Source: Micromonospora chersina
GTDB taxonomy: Bacteria > Actinomycetota > Actinomycetes > Mycobacteriales > Micromonosporaceae
NCBI RefSeq assembly: GCF_900091475.1
Contig: NZ_FMIB01000002.1
Coordinates: 682,001-746,000, forward strand
Direction: 5' to 3'
DNA: 64,000 bases
Shown: one piece after another, positions 52,357 through 61,031 of the stretch
How positions within the stretch are numbered: position 1 is the stretch's first letter
How the letters are laid out: the number at the start of each line of letters is the position of its first letter
Made by a program: the position numbers and the translations under genes
Notes under the pieces: generated by a model
Database searches by the model: none
The model's input: only the letters and a program-made list of their open reading frames with translations
Told to the model about the DNA's origin: nothing

Positions 52357-53544
52357 ATGCCGGACGCGTCCGGAGCGGTGTCGCGCGCCCTGCGCGCCGC
52401 GCCCCCCGACCAGTTGGTGGAGGCCGCCGACGCGGTGGTCCGCCGGGTGTTCGGGGCGTCGCGGACCGAGGTGTTCGTCGCCGACTACCGGTTCACGGGT
52501 CTCTGGCCGGTGCTCGACGCGGACCTGCCCGAGGGCGGCTTCCTCGCCTGCCAGGGTGTCGCGCAGCGCTGCTTCCGCAGCCAGCAACCGGTGCTGGACG
52601 CCGCCGAGGACGGGCGCTGCCGGGCCTACCTGCCGCTGACGGCGTGGGGGGAGCGGCTCGGCGTGCTGCTGGTCGAGCTGCCGGCCGGGCCGGACGCGGC
52701 GACCGTGGCGACGGCCCGGGAGGTCGCGGGCGACCTGGCGGTGGCGCTGCGGGCGGCCGACCGGGAGACCGACCGCTACCGGCGGGTGCGCCGGCGGGAA
52801 CGGCTGAGCATGGCCGCCGAGATGCAGTGGGACCTGCTGCCCGGGCGCAGCGTCGCGCACGGCGACTTCGTGCTGGCCGGGCAGCTCGAACCGGCGTACA
52901 CGGTGGGCGGCGACCACTTCGACTGGTCGGTCGACGGCGACCGGCTCACCGTCACGGTGCTCAACGGCGCCGGCAACGGCCTGGCCGCCTCGCTGCTGAC
53001 CGCGGTGACCGTCAACGCCATGCGCAACGCGCGGCGCTCCGGCGGCAGCCTGGTGGAGCAGGCCGAGCTGGCCTCGGACACCATCTTCTACCAGCACCGG
53101 GGGAGCCGGCACGTGGCCACGCTGCTGCTGGAGCTGGACACCCGGCGGGGCGTCGTGCGGGCCGTGGACGCGGGCTCGCCGCACGTGCTGCGGCTGCGCG
53201 GCGGCACGGTCACCCCGATCGCGCTGGAGCAGCAACTGCCGCTGGGCATGTTCGCCGAGACCCGCTACGACGTGCAGGAGTTCACCGTGCAGCCGGGCGA
53301 CCGGCTCTTCGTGGTCAGCGACGGGGTGTACGCGGCGGAGCCGGCCGGGCAGGAGCCGTACGGGGAACGGGCCATGGCGCGCGCGATGCGGTCCACTCGG
53401 CTGCAACCGGCGACCGAGGCAGTTGGTACGGTGATGCGCGAACTGCACGCGTACCACGCCGACGCGGATCTCCGCGACGACGCGGTCGTTGTCTGCCTGG
53501 ACTGGCGCGGTTCCAGCCCTCCGGACGACGCCGGCGGGCGGTGA
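52357..53544 (+). CDS. SpoIIE-family PP2C phosphatase with GAF-like N-terminus
   Basis: The 395-residue protein has a GAF-like sensory region (about 1-135) and a SpoIIE phosphatase domain (about 145-385). The linker RERLSMAAEMQWDLLPGR is the typical junction. Metal residues are in VGGDHFDW, SDGVYAAE and RDDAVVVCL. The second motif reads VLNGAGNGLAA where many family members have an Asp, an altered but subfamily-typical site. It probably dephosphorylates an anti-anti-sigma partner. It overlaps the MarR gene by GTGA. Confidence 0.87.
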   Translation: MPDASGAVSRALRAAPPDQLVEAADAVVRRVFGASRTEVFVADYRFTGLWPVLDADLPEGGFLACQGVAQRCFRSQQPVLDAAEDGRCRAYLPLTAWGERLGVLLVELPAGPDAATVATAREVAGDLAVALRAADRETDRYRRVRRRERLSMAAEMQWDLLPGRSVAHGDFVLAGQLEPAYTVGGDHFDWSVDGDRLTVTVLNGAGNGLAASLLTAVTVNAMRNARRSGGSLVEQAELASDTIFYQHRGSRHVATLLLELDTRRGVVRAVDAGSPHVLRLRGGTVTPIALEQQLPLGMFAETRYDVQEFTVQPGDRLFVVSDGVYAAEPAGQEPYGERAMARAMRSTRLQPATEAVGTVMRELHAYHADADLRDDAVVVCLDWRGSSPPDDAGGR

Positions 53545-54062
53545 CGGACCGGCGGAGCGAACACGAGCGGGACGATCGCAGGGGACAGCTGGTGGAGCGA
53601 CCTCCGAATCTTGCCGCGGCCATCGATGCGGCGGCCGAGGCGCTCATCGGTGTGCTCGACTCCGCCACCTCCCGGCACAACGTCAGCGTCTCGCCGACGC
53701 AGCTGCGGGTGCTGTCGCTGATCATGGCCCACCCGCACACCAACGTGAACCGCCTGGCCGAGCTGCTCGACGTGGTCCCCTCGTCGGCGAGTCGGCTCTG
53801 CGACCGGCTGGAGGCGGTCGGGCTGCTGCGGCGCGCGGCCGACCCCCGCGACCGGCGCGAGGTGCGGCTGGTCCCCACGGCCGCGGCGGAGACCCTGCTG
53901 CGTGAGCTGACCGAGCGGCGGCACCGGGCGGTCCAGGCGGTGCTGGACCGGATGCCCAACCGCGTGCAGCACGAACTGCTGCTGGCGCTGCTGGCGTTCG
54001 GCCAGGCCGCGTCGGCGAACGTCCCGCAGGCCGCGGCCGACTCCACCGCCCGCACGGCCTGA
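53541..54062 (+). CDS. MarR-family transcriptional regulator
   Basis: The protein has 173 residues from GTG 53541, or 156 from GTG 53592, which has AGGGGA upstream and may be the real start. The winged helix is clear: SPTQLRVLSLIMAHPHTNVNRLAELLDVVPSSASRLCDRLEAVGLLRRAADPRDRREVRL in pieces. It is the second gene of an operon with the phosphatase and probably acts on the palindrome upstream of it. The ligand is unknown. Confidence 0.87.
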   Translation: MTDRRSEHERDDRRGQLVERPPNLAAAIDAAAEALIGVLDSATSRHNVSVSPTQLRVLSLIMAHPHTNVNRLAELLDVVPSSASRLCDRLEAVGLLRRAADPRDRREVRLVPTAAAETLLRELTERRHRAVQAVLDRMPNRVQHELLLALLAFGQAASANVPQAAADSTARTA

Positions 54063-54368
54063 TCCGCCGAGCCGATCGGCACCCCGTTGGCACTCAGCTA
54101 GTGTCCTAGGATGCACTACGGGTGGTGCCGGCCCGCACAACAGCCGAAGCTGAGCACCCACGCAGCGCTCGGTCCGGGACGGGCCGGGGGAGCCCGATAT
54201 AGTGGCAGCGCAACTCACCGGCCCGTGATCGACACGATCGCGGGCCGCAACGGGGAGGTCCCAGCCCGGGATCGCAGAGGGCGCCGGCGTCTGACCGGCC
54301 GGCAACGCGCACGTGCCCACGGCGGCTGATCACTCGGCCGCCGGACCGTGCTGCGGAGGGAGGGTTCG
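54063..54368. other. 306-bp intergenic region
   Basis: No gene is seen. A TATAGT -10-like box (54198-54203) would suit the phosphatidyltransferase operon, with a leader of about 160 bases. A CTAGTGTCCTAGGATGC stretch (54098-54114) contains the palindrome TCCTAGGA, a possible binding site. GGAGGGAGGG just before 54369 is a strong ribosome site. Confidence 0.45.
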
Positions 54369-55007
54369 GTGTCGCGTCGGCCGGCTCCATCGGAGCACCC
54401 GGCTCCCGGCGGTGCGGCGGTCGTGGGGGATCGGGTCCTCACCCTGCCGAACATGATCAGCTTCGTCCGGCTCGTCGGTGTGCCGCTCTTCCTCTACCTG
54501 TTCCTCGTGGTCAAGGCCGACGTGGCCGCCATCGTGGTGCTGGCCATCGGCGGCACCAGCGACTGGGTGGACGGCTGGATCGCCCGCCGCCTCCAGCAGG
54601 TCAGCCGGCTGGGCGAGCTGCTCGACCCGCTGGCCGACCGGCTCTACATCCTGGCCACGCTGCTGGCGTTCACCGCCCGCGAGGTGGTGCCGTGGCAGTT
54701 CACCGGGGCGCTGCTGGCCCGGGAGCTGCTGCTGCTCGGGTCGCTCGCGGTGCTGCGCCGCTACGGCTACGGTCCGCCGCCCGTGCACTACGTGGGCAAG
54801 ACCGCCACGTTCCTGCTACTGGCCGCGTTCCCGATCCTGCTGCTGGCGGCCGCCGCCCCGGGCGTGGCCACCGCGGCCGGCGCGATCGGCTGGGGCCTGG
54901 CCTGGTGGGGTCTGGTGCTCTACTGGGTGGCCGGAGCCATGTACGTGGTGCAGGCCGGCCGCCTGGTCCGCGCCATGCGGGCGCGGCGCGCGGGAGCGGC
55001 GGCGTGA
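54369..55007 (+). CDS. CDP-alcohol phosphatidyltransferase (PgsA2-like)
   Basis: The 212-residue protein has about six membrane helices and the exact family signature DGWIAR, then eight residues, G, three, D, three, D (DWVDGWIARRL, GELLDPLADR). It makes a phospholipid from a CDP-linked lipid and an alcohol such as glycerol phosphate or inositol phosphate. Gene order matches M. tuberculosis Rv1822 (PgsA2), from memory. GTG 54369 is supported by GGAGGGAGGG; an ATG 21 bases earlier is less good. It overlaps the DUF881 gene. Confidence 0.9.
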   Translation: MSRRPAPSEHPAPGGAAVVGDRVLTLPNMISFVRLVGVPLFLYLFLVVKADVAAIVVLAIGGTSDWVDGWIARRLQQVSRLGELLDPLADRLYILATLLAFTAREVVPWQFTGALLARELLLLGSLAVLRRYGYGPPPVHYVGKTATFLLLAAFPILLLAAAAPGVATAAGAIGWGLAWWGLVLYWVAGAMYVVQAGRLVRAMRARRAGAAA

Positions 55008-55954
55008 CGGCGACTCCGCCTCGGGACCGGGACAAGGGCCGCGACCCGTCGGCGCGGGTGTACGCGCCGGACTTCCTGACCGAGCTGTTCCGCAACCCCC
55101 TCGATCCGGGGTACGCCGACGCGGCGGCCCGCCGGGCGGTGGTGCCGCCGTCGCGGGCGCGGCGGGTGTTGGGCCGGCCGGTGGGCCTGGTGGTGCTGCT
55201 GGTGATCGGATTCCTGTTCGCGGTGGCCTACCGGGAGACGATGGCGGAGGAGCCGGGCCGGGCGAAGGCGCGGGCCGGGCTGGTCGCCGAGATCAAGCAG
55301 CGCGAGGCGGAGACGGACCGGTTGACGGCGCGGGCGGATCAACTGCGCGAGGAGGTCAGCCGGCAGCGGGACGCGGCCCTGAGCGGGTCGCAGGCGTCGC
55401 GGCTGCGCAACCTGGAGGCGGGCACGGGCCTGGGCCGGGTGCGCGGTGACGGTGTGGTGGTGCGCCTGGCGGACGCGCCGCGGGATCAGGACGCGGTGAC
55501 CGGTGCGGACGCGGGGCCGTCGCGGGTGTTGTACTCCGACCTGCAGAAGGTGGCGAACGCGCTGTGGGCGGCGGGCGCGGAGGCGGTGGCCGTCAACGGG
55601 CAGCGGTTGACGGCGACGTCGACGATCCGCCAGGCGGGCGAGGCGATCCTGGTGGACTACCGGCCGGTGACGGGTCCGTACGAGGTGGCGGCGATCGGGC
55701 CGGGGTCGATGCGGGAGCGCTTCGACGACAGTGAGGCGGCCGAGCTGATGCGCTACGTGGCGCGGACGAACGGGTTGTCGTTCGGGGTGAAGGACGCGGA
55801 CAAGCTCACCCTGCCGGCGGCTCCGGAGCCACGGCTACGCTACGCCGAGCCTTCGGTGAGTCCGAGCCCCTCGGGTTCGGGTGTCGCCGGTTCGACAAGT
55901 CCCGGGCCGTCCGGTCCGGGGTCCTCTTCCAGCCCCTCCGGAGGTGGCCGATGA
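55004..55954 (+). CDS. DUF881 family membrane-anchored protein (first)
   Basis: The 316-residue protein has a cytoplasmic N-terminus, one membrane helix (LVVLLVIGFLFAVAY), a coiled coil (about 80-125) and the DUF881 domain (about 135-265; GDGVVVRLADAP, VLYSDLQKVANALWAAGAEAVAVNGQRL). A Ser/Pro/Gly-rich tail follows. The family faces the outside of the membrane and is linked to cell envelope growth in actinobacteria, with no known activity. GTG start overlaps the lipid gene; ATGA overlap follows with the small basic gene. Confidence 0.88.
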   Translation: MTATPPRDRDKGRDPSARVYAPDFLTELFRNPLDPGYADAAARRAVVPPSRARRVLGRPVGLVVLLVIGFLFAVAYRETMAEEPGRAKARAGLVAEIKQREAETDRLTARADQLREEVSRQRDAALSGSQASRLRNLEAGTGLGRVRGDGVVVRLADAPRDQDAVTGADAGPSRVLYSDLQKVANALWAAGAEAVAVNGQRLTATSTIRQAGEAILVDYRPVTGPYEVAAIGPGSMRERFDDSEAAELMRYVARTNGLSFGVKDADKLTLPAAPEPRLRYAEPSVSPSPSGSGVAGSTSPGPSGPGSSSSPSGGGR

Positions 55955-56283
55955 TCGCGGTGCTGGCGTTGCTCGCCGGTGTGGTGCTCGGGGTGTATCT
56001 GGATCCCACGGTGCCCGCGGCGTTGCAGCCGTACCTGCCGATCGCCGTGGTGGCGGCGCTCGACGCCGTGTTCGGCGGGGTGCGGGCGAAGCTGGACCGG
56101 ATCTTCGACGACAAGCAGTTCGTGGTGTCGTTCATCTCGAACGTGCTGGTGGCGGGTCTGATCGTGTACCTGGGTGACCAGTTGGGTGTGGGCGGTCAGT
56201 TGTCCACCGGTGTGGTGGTCGTGCTGGGGGTGCGCATCTTCGGAAACGTGGCGGCGATCCGCCGGCACCTGTTCCGGGCGTAG
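55951..56283 (+). CDS. sbp: Small basic protein (DUF1290/Sbp family)
   Basis: The 110-residue protein has three hydrophobic helices with the family stretch LDAVFGGVRAKLDRIFDDKQFVVSFISNVLVAGLIVYLGDQLG in pieces and ends RIFGNVAAIRRHLFRA. Sbp proteins sit next to DUF881 genes in many Gram-positives, often near division genes; function is unknown. ATG overlaps the first DUF881 stop. Confidence 0.9.
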   Translation: MIAVLALLAGVVLGVYLDPTVPAALQPYLPIAVVAALDAVFGGVRAKLDRIFDDKQFVVSFISNVLVAGLIVYLGDQLGVGGQLSTGVVVVLGVRIFGNVAAIRRHLFRA

Positions 56284-56293
56284 GTTTGTGGCG

Positions 56294-57217
56294 ATGAGCG
56301 AGGAGCACAGGGAGACGGGCACGGGCTGGCCGCAGCCGGCGGAGCCGGGGCGGCCGTCGGGTCCGGCCGGTGAGCCGGATCCGCGCCCGGACGCGCCCGA
56401 TCCGGATGAGTTGAGCCCGTTGGCGCCGGTCGAGCCGGCGGCGCCGGAGCAGGAGGGCGTGCCGGAGCCGGCGGAGGAACCGGGGGCGTCGGCGGCCGGG
56501 GCGGAGCCGGCGCCGGTGTCGCGGCGGTTGACGTCGGCGGGCGCGATGATCGCGGTGTTGCTGGCGTTGCTGGGGTTCACGCTCGTGGTGCAGTTGAAGA
56601 CGACGTCGACCGATCCGACTCTCGCGGCGACGCGGGAGGAGGACCTGGTCCGGATCTCGTCGGATCTGGATTCGCGGGAGCGGCGGCTGCGGCAGGACAT
56701 CGAGGCGCTGGAGGAGAGCCAGCGGCAGCTGCGTTCGGGTGAGCAGGGCCGGCAGGCGGCGCTGGAGGAGGCGACGCGGCGGGCGGACGAGCTGGGCATC
56801 CTGGCGGGCACGTTGCCGGCGGTGGGGCCGGGTCTGTCGGTGCGGTTCGAGGGGCCGGAGAAGGCTGTCGAGTCGGAGCGGATCCTGGACGCGGTGCAGG
56901 AGTTGCGGGGCGCGGGCGCGGAGGCGATGCAGATCGCGGGCGCGGACGGGACGGCGGTGCGGATCATCGCGTCGACGTATTTCGTGGACGCGCCGGGTGG
57001 TGGCCTGGTGGTGGACGGGCGGCGGTTGACCGGCCCGTACGTGATCTCGGTGATCGGTGATCCGGCGACGCTGCGTACGGCGTTGAACATTCCCGGCGGG
57101 GTGGTCGCATCGGTGGAGGAGGCCGGCGGTAACGTGACGCCGGTGGACAGTGAGGCTGTGGAGGTTTCGCAGCTGCACGCGCCGATCAAGCTGGAACACG
57201 CCCGGCCGGTCTCCTGA
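56294..57217 (+). CDS. DUF881 family membrane-anchored protein (second)
   Basis: The 307-residue protein has an acidic, Pro/Glu-rich N-terminal tail (about 1-80), one membrane helix (AGAMIAVLLALLGFTLVVQL), a coiled coil with RERRLRQDIEALEESQRQL and the DUF881 domain (GPGLSVRFEGPE, ELRGAGAEAMQIAGADGTAVRI). GTG 56288 could add two residues. Codon use here is less strongly G/C at third positions than upstream, with more GTT, CGT and TTG. It follows Sbp by 10 bp, and the block corresponds to Rv1823-Rv1825. Confidence 0.87.
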   Translation: MSEEHRETGTGWPQPAEPGRPSGPAGEPDPRPDAPDPDELSPLAPVEPAAPEQEGVPEPAEEPGASAAGAEPAPVSRRLTSAGAMIAVLLALLGFTLVVQLKTTSTDPTLAATREEDLVRISSDLDSRERRLRQDIEALEESQRQLRSGEQGRQAALEEATRRADELGILAGTLPAVGPGLSVRFEGPEKAVESERILDAVQELRGAGAEAMQIAGADGTAVRIIASTYFVDAPGGGLVVDGRRLTGPYVISVIGDPATLRTALNIPGGVVASVEEAGGNVTPVDSEAVEVSQLHAPIKLEHARPVS

Positions 57218-57274
57218 CTGGTCGCGGCCGGCGCCGGTTTCCCCCCGGTGCACTGATGACGAAGGACGCAGCTG

Positions 57275-57655
57275 GTGATTCCTGAGGATCTGCGGTACAC
57301 CGCCGAGCACGAGTGGGTGGCTGGTGGGGACGGCGGCGCCGTCCGGGTCGGTATCACGCACTTCGCGCAGGATGCCCTGGGTGACATCGTGTTCGTCCAG
57401 TTGCCGGACGAGGGCGCGGTGGTGGCGGCGGGTGAGTCGCTGGGTGAGATCGAGTCGACGAAGAGCGTGTCGGAGATCTACGCGCCGTTGAGCGGCACGG
57501 TGGCGGCGCGCAACGAGGCGTTGTCCGACACCCCTGAGGTGATCAACACGGATCCGTACGGTGCGGGGTGGTTGGTGGAGATCACTCCGGATGATCCGGC
57601 GGCGGTCGAGGGTTTGTTGACCGCTGGTGCGTACCGCGAGCTCACCGAGAGCTGA
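57275..57655 (+). CDS. gcvH: Glycine cleavage system H protein
   Basis: The 126-residue protein has the lipoyl domain with the modified lysine in IESTKSVSEIYAPLSG (Lys63), and the end PYGAGWLVEITPDDP typical of GcvH. It shuttles the aminomethyl group between glycine decarboxylase and T protein. The other gcv genes are not in the window. GTG 57275 gives MIPEDLRYTAEHEWV. Matches Rv1826 in position. Confidence 0.94.
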   Translation: MIPEDLRYTAEHEWVAGGDGGAVRVGITHFAQDALGDIVFVQLPDEGAVVAAGESLGEIESTKSVSEIYAPLSGTVAARNEALSDTPEVINTDPYGAGWLVEITPDDPAAVEGLLTAGAYRELTES

Positions 57656-57872
57656 GTTCGTCCGTTCCGGGCGGCGGGGTTGTCTCCGCGCGTCCGGTTG
57701 CCCTGTTTTTCGGCGCTGGCTAGGCTCGCCCAGTTGACCGAGAACCCATAGTTTGAGCGTTGCGGAATGCGCCTTCCCGGCACGGGGAGCCAGCCGCCGG
57801 GTGTGTGTCTGCCCGGCGGCCATTCCCGCCATTGCCCGACGCCGACCGAAACAGATCCGTGAGGTGGTCCCC

Positions 57873-58325
57873 ATGACGCGCCCAGACGACGAGTTCCCCC
57901 CGCTCGACGTCACTTCGACGCTCAATCTCGGTTCGCTCGACGAAGTGCTGGAGGGCCCGGACACCGATGTGGTGCCGAGCCGGATGTCCGGTTCGTTGCC
58001 GCCGGGGATGGCGCTGCTGGTGGTTCGCCGGGGTCCGAACGCGGGCGCCCGGTTCCTGTTGGACCACGATGTGACGACGAGTGGCCGGCACCCGGACAGT
58101 GACATTTTCCTCGACGACGTGACGGTGTCGCGGCGGCACGCCGAGTTCCACCGGGATGGTGGCACGTTCACGGTGCGGGACGTGGGCAGCCTGAACGGCA
58201 CGTACGTGAACCGGGAGCGGGTCGAGGCGGCGACGCTGAGCAACGGCGACGAGGTGCAGATCGGTAAGTTCCGGGTGGTGTTCATCGCTGGTCCGCGTCC
58301 GGAGGAGGAGGCCGGCCGGGGGTGA
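57873..58325 (+). CDS. garA: FHA-domain regulator GarA/OdhI
   Basis: The 150-residue protein has an N-terminal Thr/Ser-containing segment (PPLDVTSTLNLGSLDEVL) and an FHA domain (about 60-140): TSGRHPDSDIFLDDVTVSRRHAEF, RDVGSLNGTYVNRERV, GDEVQIGKFRVVF. In mycobacteria GarA, controlled by PknB/PknG phosphorylation of that N-terminal segment, inhibits 2-oxoglutarate dehydrogenase and glutamate dehydrogenase. The usual ETTS is DVTST here. ATG 57873 follows GAGGTGG; a longer frame upstream is cysteine-rich and unlike the family. Confidence 0.92.
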   Translation: MTRPDDEFPPLDVTSTLNLGSLDEVLEGPDTDVVPSRMSGSLPPGMALLVVRRGPNAGARFLLDHDVTTSGRHPDSDIFLDDVTVSRRHAEFHRDGGTFTVRDVGSLNGTYVNRERVEAATLSNGDEVQIGKFRVVFIAGPRPEEEAGRG

Positions 58326-59077
58326 ACGGGCCTGCGGCTTCGACGCCGCCCGGGGAGGCGCGTGGGCCTGCGCTGATGAGCATCGGCGAGGTGTTGGCGC
58401 AGTTGCGGGTGGAGTTTCCGGACGTCACGATCTCGAAGTTGCGGTTCCTGGAGGCCGAGGGCCTGGTGGAGCCGGAGCGGACGCCGGCGGGGTACCGGAA
58501 GTACAGCTGGGACGATGTGGCGCGGTTGCGGTTCGTGTTGACCGCGCAGCGGGACCAGTACCTGCCGTTGCGGGTGATCCGGGACCAGTTGGCGGAGTGG
58601 GACTCCTCGGGTGCGGCGCCGGGGCGGCAGCGGCCGAATCTGGTGGCGGTCGGTCCGGGTGGTGAGGTGCCGGGCCGGGAGGTGGCGGAGTCCGCCGAGC
58701 CGTCGGAGGTGCGGCTGGGGCGTGCGGAGCTGATCTCCCGCAGTGGTGTCGACGAGTCGACGTTGGCGGAGTTGGAGCGGCTCGGTGTGCTGGTGCCGGA
58801 TCCGCCGGGCTGGTACGACGCGGACGCGTTGATCATCGCGCGGGCGGTGGCGGGGCTGGCGGCGTACGGGTTGGAGCCGCGGCACCTGCGGGCGTACCGG
58901 ACGGCGGCGGACCGGGAGGTCGGTCTGTTCGCGCAGTTGGTGGCGCCGTTGGCGCGGCAGTCGGATCCGGCGGCGCGGGCCCGGGCGGCGGAGACGGCGC
59001 GGGAGTTGGTGGCGTTGTCGCAGCAGTTGCACGCGGCGTTGGTGCGGGTGGGGCTGCGGTCGACGTTGGGCCGGTGA
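58322..59077 (+). CDS. ftsR: MerR-type division regulator FtsR
   Basis: The 251-residue protein has an N-terminal MerR-like winged helix (about 18-85: SIGEVLAQLRVEFPDVTISKLRFLEAEGLVEPERTPAGYRKYSWDDVARL in pieces) and a C-terminal helical domain with ALIIARAVAGLAAYGLEPRHLR. It matches Rv1828/FtsR, which in corynebacteria activates ftsZ. GTG overlaps the garA stop. Regulation is probably from the garA promoter. Confidence 0.9.
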   Translation: MNGPAASTPPGEARGPALMSIGEVLAQLRVEFPDVTISKLRFLEAEGLVEPERTPAGYRKYSWDDVARLRFVLTAQRDQYLPLRVIRDQLAEWDSSGAAPGRQRPNLVAVGPGGEVPGREVAESAEPSEVRLGRAELISRSGVDESTLAELERLGVLVPDPPGWYDADALIIARAVAGLAAYGLEPRHLRAYRTAADREVGLFAQLVAPLARQSDPAARARAAETARELVALSQQLHAALVRVGLRSTLGR

Positions 59078-59307
59078 GGTGTGGTGTGGGGCCGGGTGTC
59101 GTGGGGGCGCCCGGCCTTCGCCGTGTGTGGGGGTCGTCCGGTGGCGCGTGAAAGATCTGCGCCGGGAAGCGTGTCGTAGGCTTGCCGGGGTAACCCTTTC
59201 CGGCGAGGCGTGGTGCACGTAGCGCATGGGACTCCCGTGTCGCGGTCCGTGTACCGTGCAGGGAAGGGCGCGGTGCGGGCGTAGGTGACAACGACACGGA
59301 GGCGGCG

Positions 59308-59772
59308 GTGCGCGAGCTGAGCGTGGTCGGAGTTCGGGTGGAGCTGCCCAGCAACCAGCCGATCGTCCTGCTGCGGGAGGTCGAGGGGGACCGCTATCTG
59401 CCGATCTGGATCGGTGCGGTCGAGGCGACGGCGATCGCCTACGAGCAGCAGGGTGTGAAGCCGGCGCGTCCGTTGACGCACGATCTGCTGCGGGACGTGT
59501 TGGCGGCGTTGCAGGCGCCGTTGCGGGCGGTGGAGATCACCGAGTTGAAGGAGAACGTCTTCTACGCCGATCTGTTGATCGGTGACGGCGTTCGGGTGTC
59601 GGCGCGGCCGAGCGATTCGATCGCGTTGGCGTTGCGGGTCGGGGCTCCGATTCGTTGTGCCGAGCAGGTCCTCTCCGAGGCGGGGATCGTGATCCCGGAC
59701 GAGCAGGAGGACGAGGTGGAGAAGTTCCGGGAGTTCCTGGAGCAGGTGCGTCCGGAGGACTTCGCGGGTTGA
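59308..59772 (+). CDS. Bifunctional nuclease domain protein (DUF151)
   Basis: The 154-residue protein matches DUF151: MRELSVVGVRVELPSNQPIVLLRE, YLPIWIGAVEATAIAYEQQG, LTHDLLRDVLAAL, and RPSDSIALALRVGAPI. Members have reported DNase/RNase activity. Position matches Rv1829. GTG 59308 gives the conserved start. The 230-bp gap upstream contains a TAGGCT -10-like box (59178-59183) and a GC-rich inverted repeat, but no other gene. Confidence 0.9.
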   Translation: MRELSVVGVRVELPSNQPIVLLREVEGDRYLPIWIGAVEATAIAYEQQGVKPARPLTHDLLRDVLAALQAPLRAVEITELKENVFYADLLIGDGVRVSARPSDSIALALRVGAPIRCAEQVLSEAGIVIPDEQEDEVEKFREFLEQVRPEDFAG

Positions 59773-59982
59773 GGTGGCCGGCCGGTGGGTCGGTCGGCGG
59801 CGCGGCGGCGGTGGTCACGGTGGGTGACGGCTGGCCGCCGTCGGTGATCTTCCGGGTGGCGGTGCGGCGTGTCGCGATGTGTCCTGCGGGTCGACTCCCG
59901 GTGTCGGCGCTAGGGTTGCGGTGTCGAGGGGTGCACGCACGGGGAGACGGCGTGTCACCGCACGGGCGGGGAGGTTGTCCGG

Positions 59983-60561
59983 ATGCACGAGCCGCGAGAT
60001 CCTGGTCCGAGTACGGAGCAGCAGCCTGACCCGGTCGTTGACGGCGAGGTGGGCTACCGGGGTGTGACCGCGTGTCCCGCGGTGGGCATAAGCTACCGGC
60101 AGTTGGACTACTGGGCCCGGACGGGTCTGGTGGTGCCGAGCGTGCGGGACGCGTCCGGGTCGGGGACGTCGAGGTTGTACTCCTTCCGCGACCTGGTGGT
60201 GTTGAAGGTCGTGAAGCGGTTGTTGGACGCCGGGGTGTCGTTGCAGAACATCCGGAAGGCCATCGACGCGCTGCGGTCGCGTGGGGTGGAGGACCTGGCG
60301 GGCATCACGTTGATCTCGGACGGGACGACGGTGTACGAGTGCCGGTCCCCGGAGGAGGTCGTCGACCTGTTGCAGGGCGGCCAGGGGGTGTTCGGCATCG
60401 CGATCGGCGGCGCGTTCAAGGAGATCCAGGGTTCGCTGTCGCACCTGCCGGCGGAGCCGGTGGGTGGGCAGCCGGAGCCGGCCGGCCCGCCGGTGGAGTC
60501 GGAGTCCGAGTCGGTGGGGGACGAGTTGGCGGCGCGGCGGGCGCGCCGCCGGGCGGGCTGA
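59983..60561 (+). CDS. MerR-family regulator (Rv1830-like)
   Basis: The 192-residue protein has a disordered N-terminus, a MerR-like DNA-binding domain (about 25-95; VGYRGVTACPAVGISYRQLDYWARTGLVVPSVR in pieces, LYSFRDLVVLKVVKRLLDAGVSLQNI) and a dimer region with VYECRSPEEVVDLLQGGQGVFGIAIGG. In mycobacteria the ortholog influences cell division and antibiotic persistence. The upstream 210-bp gap has a CTAGGGT -10-like sequence near 59919. A strong terminator follows. Confidence 0.88.
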   Translation: MHEPRDPGPSTEQQPDPVVDGEVGYRGVTACPAVGISYRQLDYWARTGLVVPSVRDASGSGTSRLYSFRDLVVLKVVKRLLDAGVSLQNIRKAIDALRSRGVEDLAGITLISDGTTVYECRSPEEVVDLLQGGQGVFGIAIGGAFKEIQGSLSHLPAEPVGGQPEPAGPPVESESESVGDELAARRARRRAG

Positions 60562-60581
60562 CCGCCCGGGTCGCTGCTTCG

Positions 60582-60627
60582 GGTCCGCGCCACGCCCAGA
60601 TCGGGCATGGCGCGGTCCCCTTTTTTT
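60582..60627 (+). terminator. Strong intrinsic terminator
   Basis: CCGCGCCACGCCC and GGGCATGGCGCGG form a 13-base stem with one C-A mismatch around AGATC, followed by seven T residues (60621-60627). It ends the conserved cell-envelope and division block. Confidence 0.9.
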
Positions 60628-60888
60628 GTTCACAGCGCGTGTCGGCCGGCCGGCGGGGCGGTGACCGGCCCCGGGTGGTGGTTGCCGCCGGTCGGGTGGG
60701 GCGGTCGTGACTTGCGGAAACGGCGGGCCGGTGGACGGCGGACCGGTGGTGTCCGAAAGGGACCGTCTCCGGCGGTGCGCGGCGCGGCTGTCCACCGTGC
60801 GTGGCGGTGTGGTCGCGGGACGCGAGCGCCGCGGCAGCATAGCTGACTGTCCGTGATCGACAGTTGTCGGGAATCGGATAGGGCAGGG

Positions 60889-60917
60889 CTGACCCGTTCC
60901 GGCGGGCACGCTATGGT
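60889..60917 (+). promoter_or_regulatory. Promoter of the hemoglobin operon
   Basis: CTGACC (60889-60894) and TATGGT (60912-60917) are 17 bp apart, a good housekeeping-type promoter. The leader to the ATG at 61032 is about 108 bases. The sequence between the terminator at 60627 and this promoter holds no gene. Confidence 0.55.
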
Positions 60918-61031
60918 CCGACACGGTCGTCTGCGCGTGGCCGTTCGGTGGAGCGGGTGCGACGCGCGTGGGCTTCCGGTTGCCCCTCCGCGGCGCTGCC
61001 CGCGTGACCCCCCTGTTCGGAAGGAACCACC

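Noticed and set aside
56132..59227. 1031-codon minus-strand frame opposite gcvH-garA-ftsR
   Set aside because: Arg/Pro/His-rich shadow of well-supported plus-strand genes; no ribosome site or domain.
60860..60905. GGAAT-N21-GTT upstream of the hemoglobin operon as a SigR-type promoter
   Set aside because: The spacing is three bases too long; the CTGACC-N17-TATGGT promoter beside it is better.
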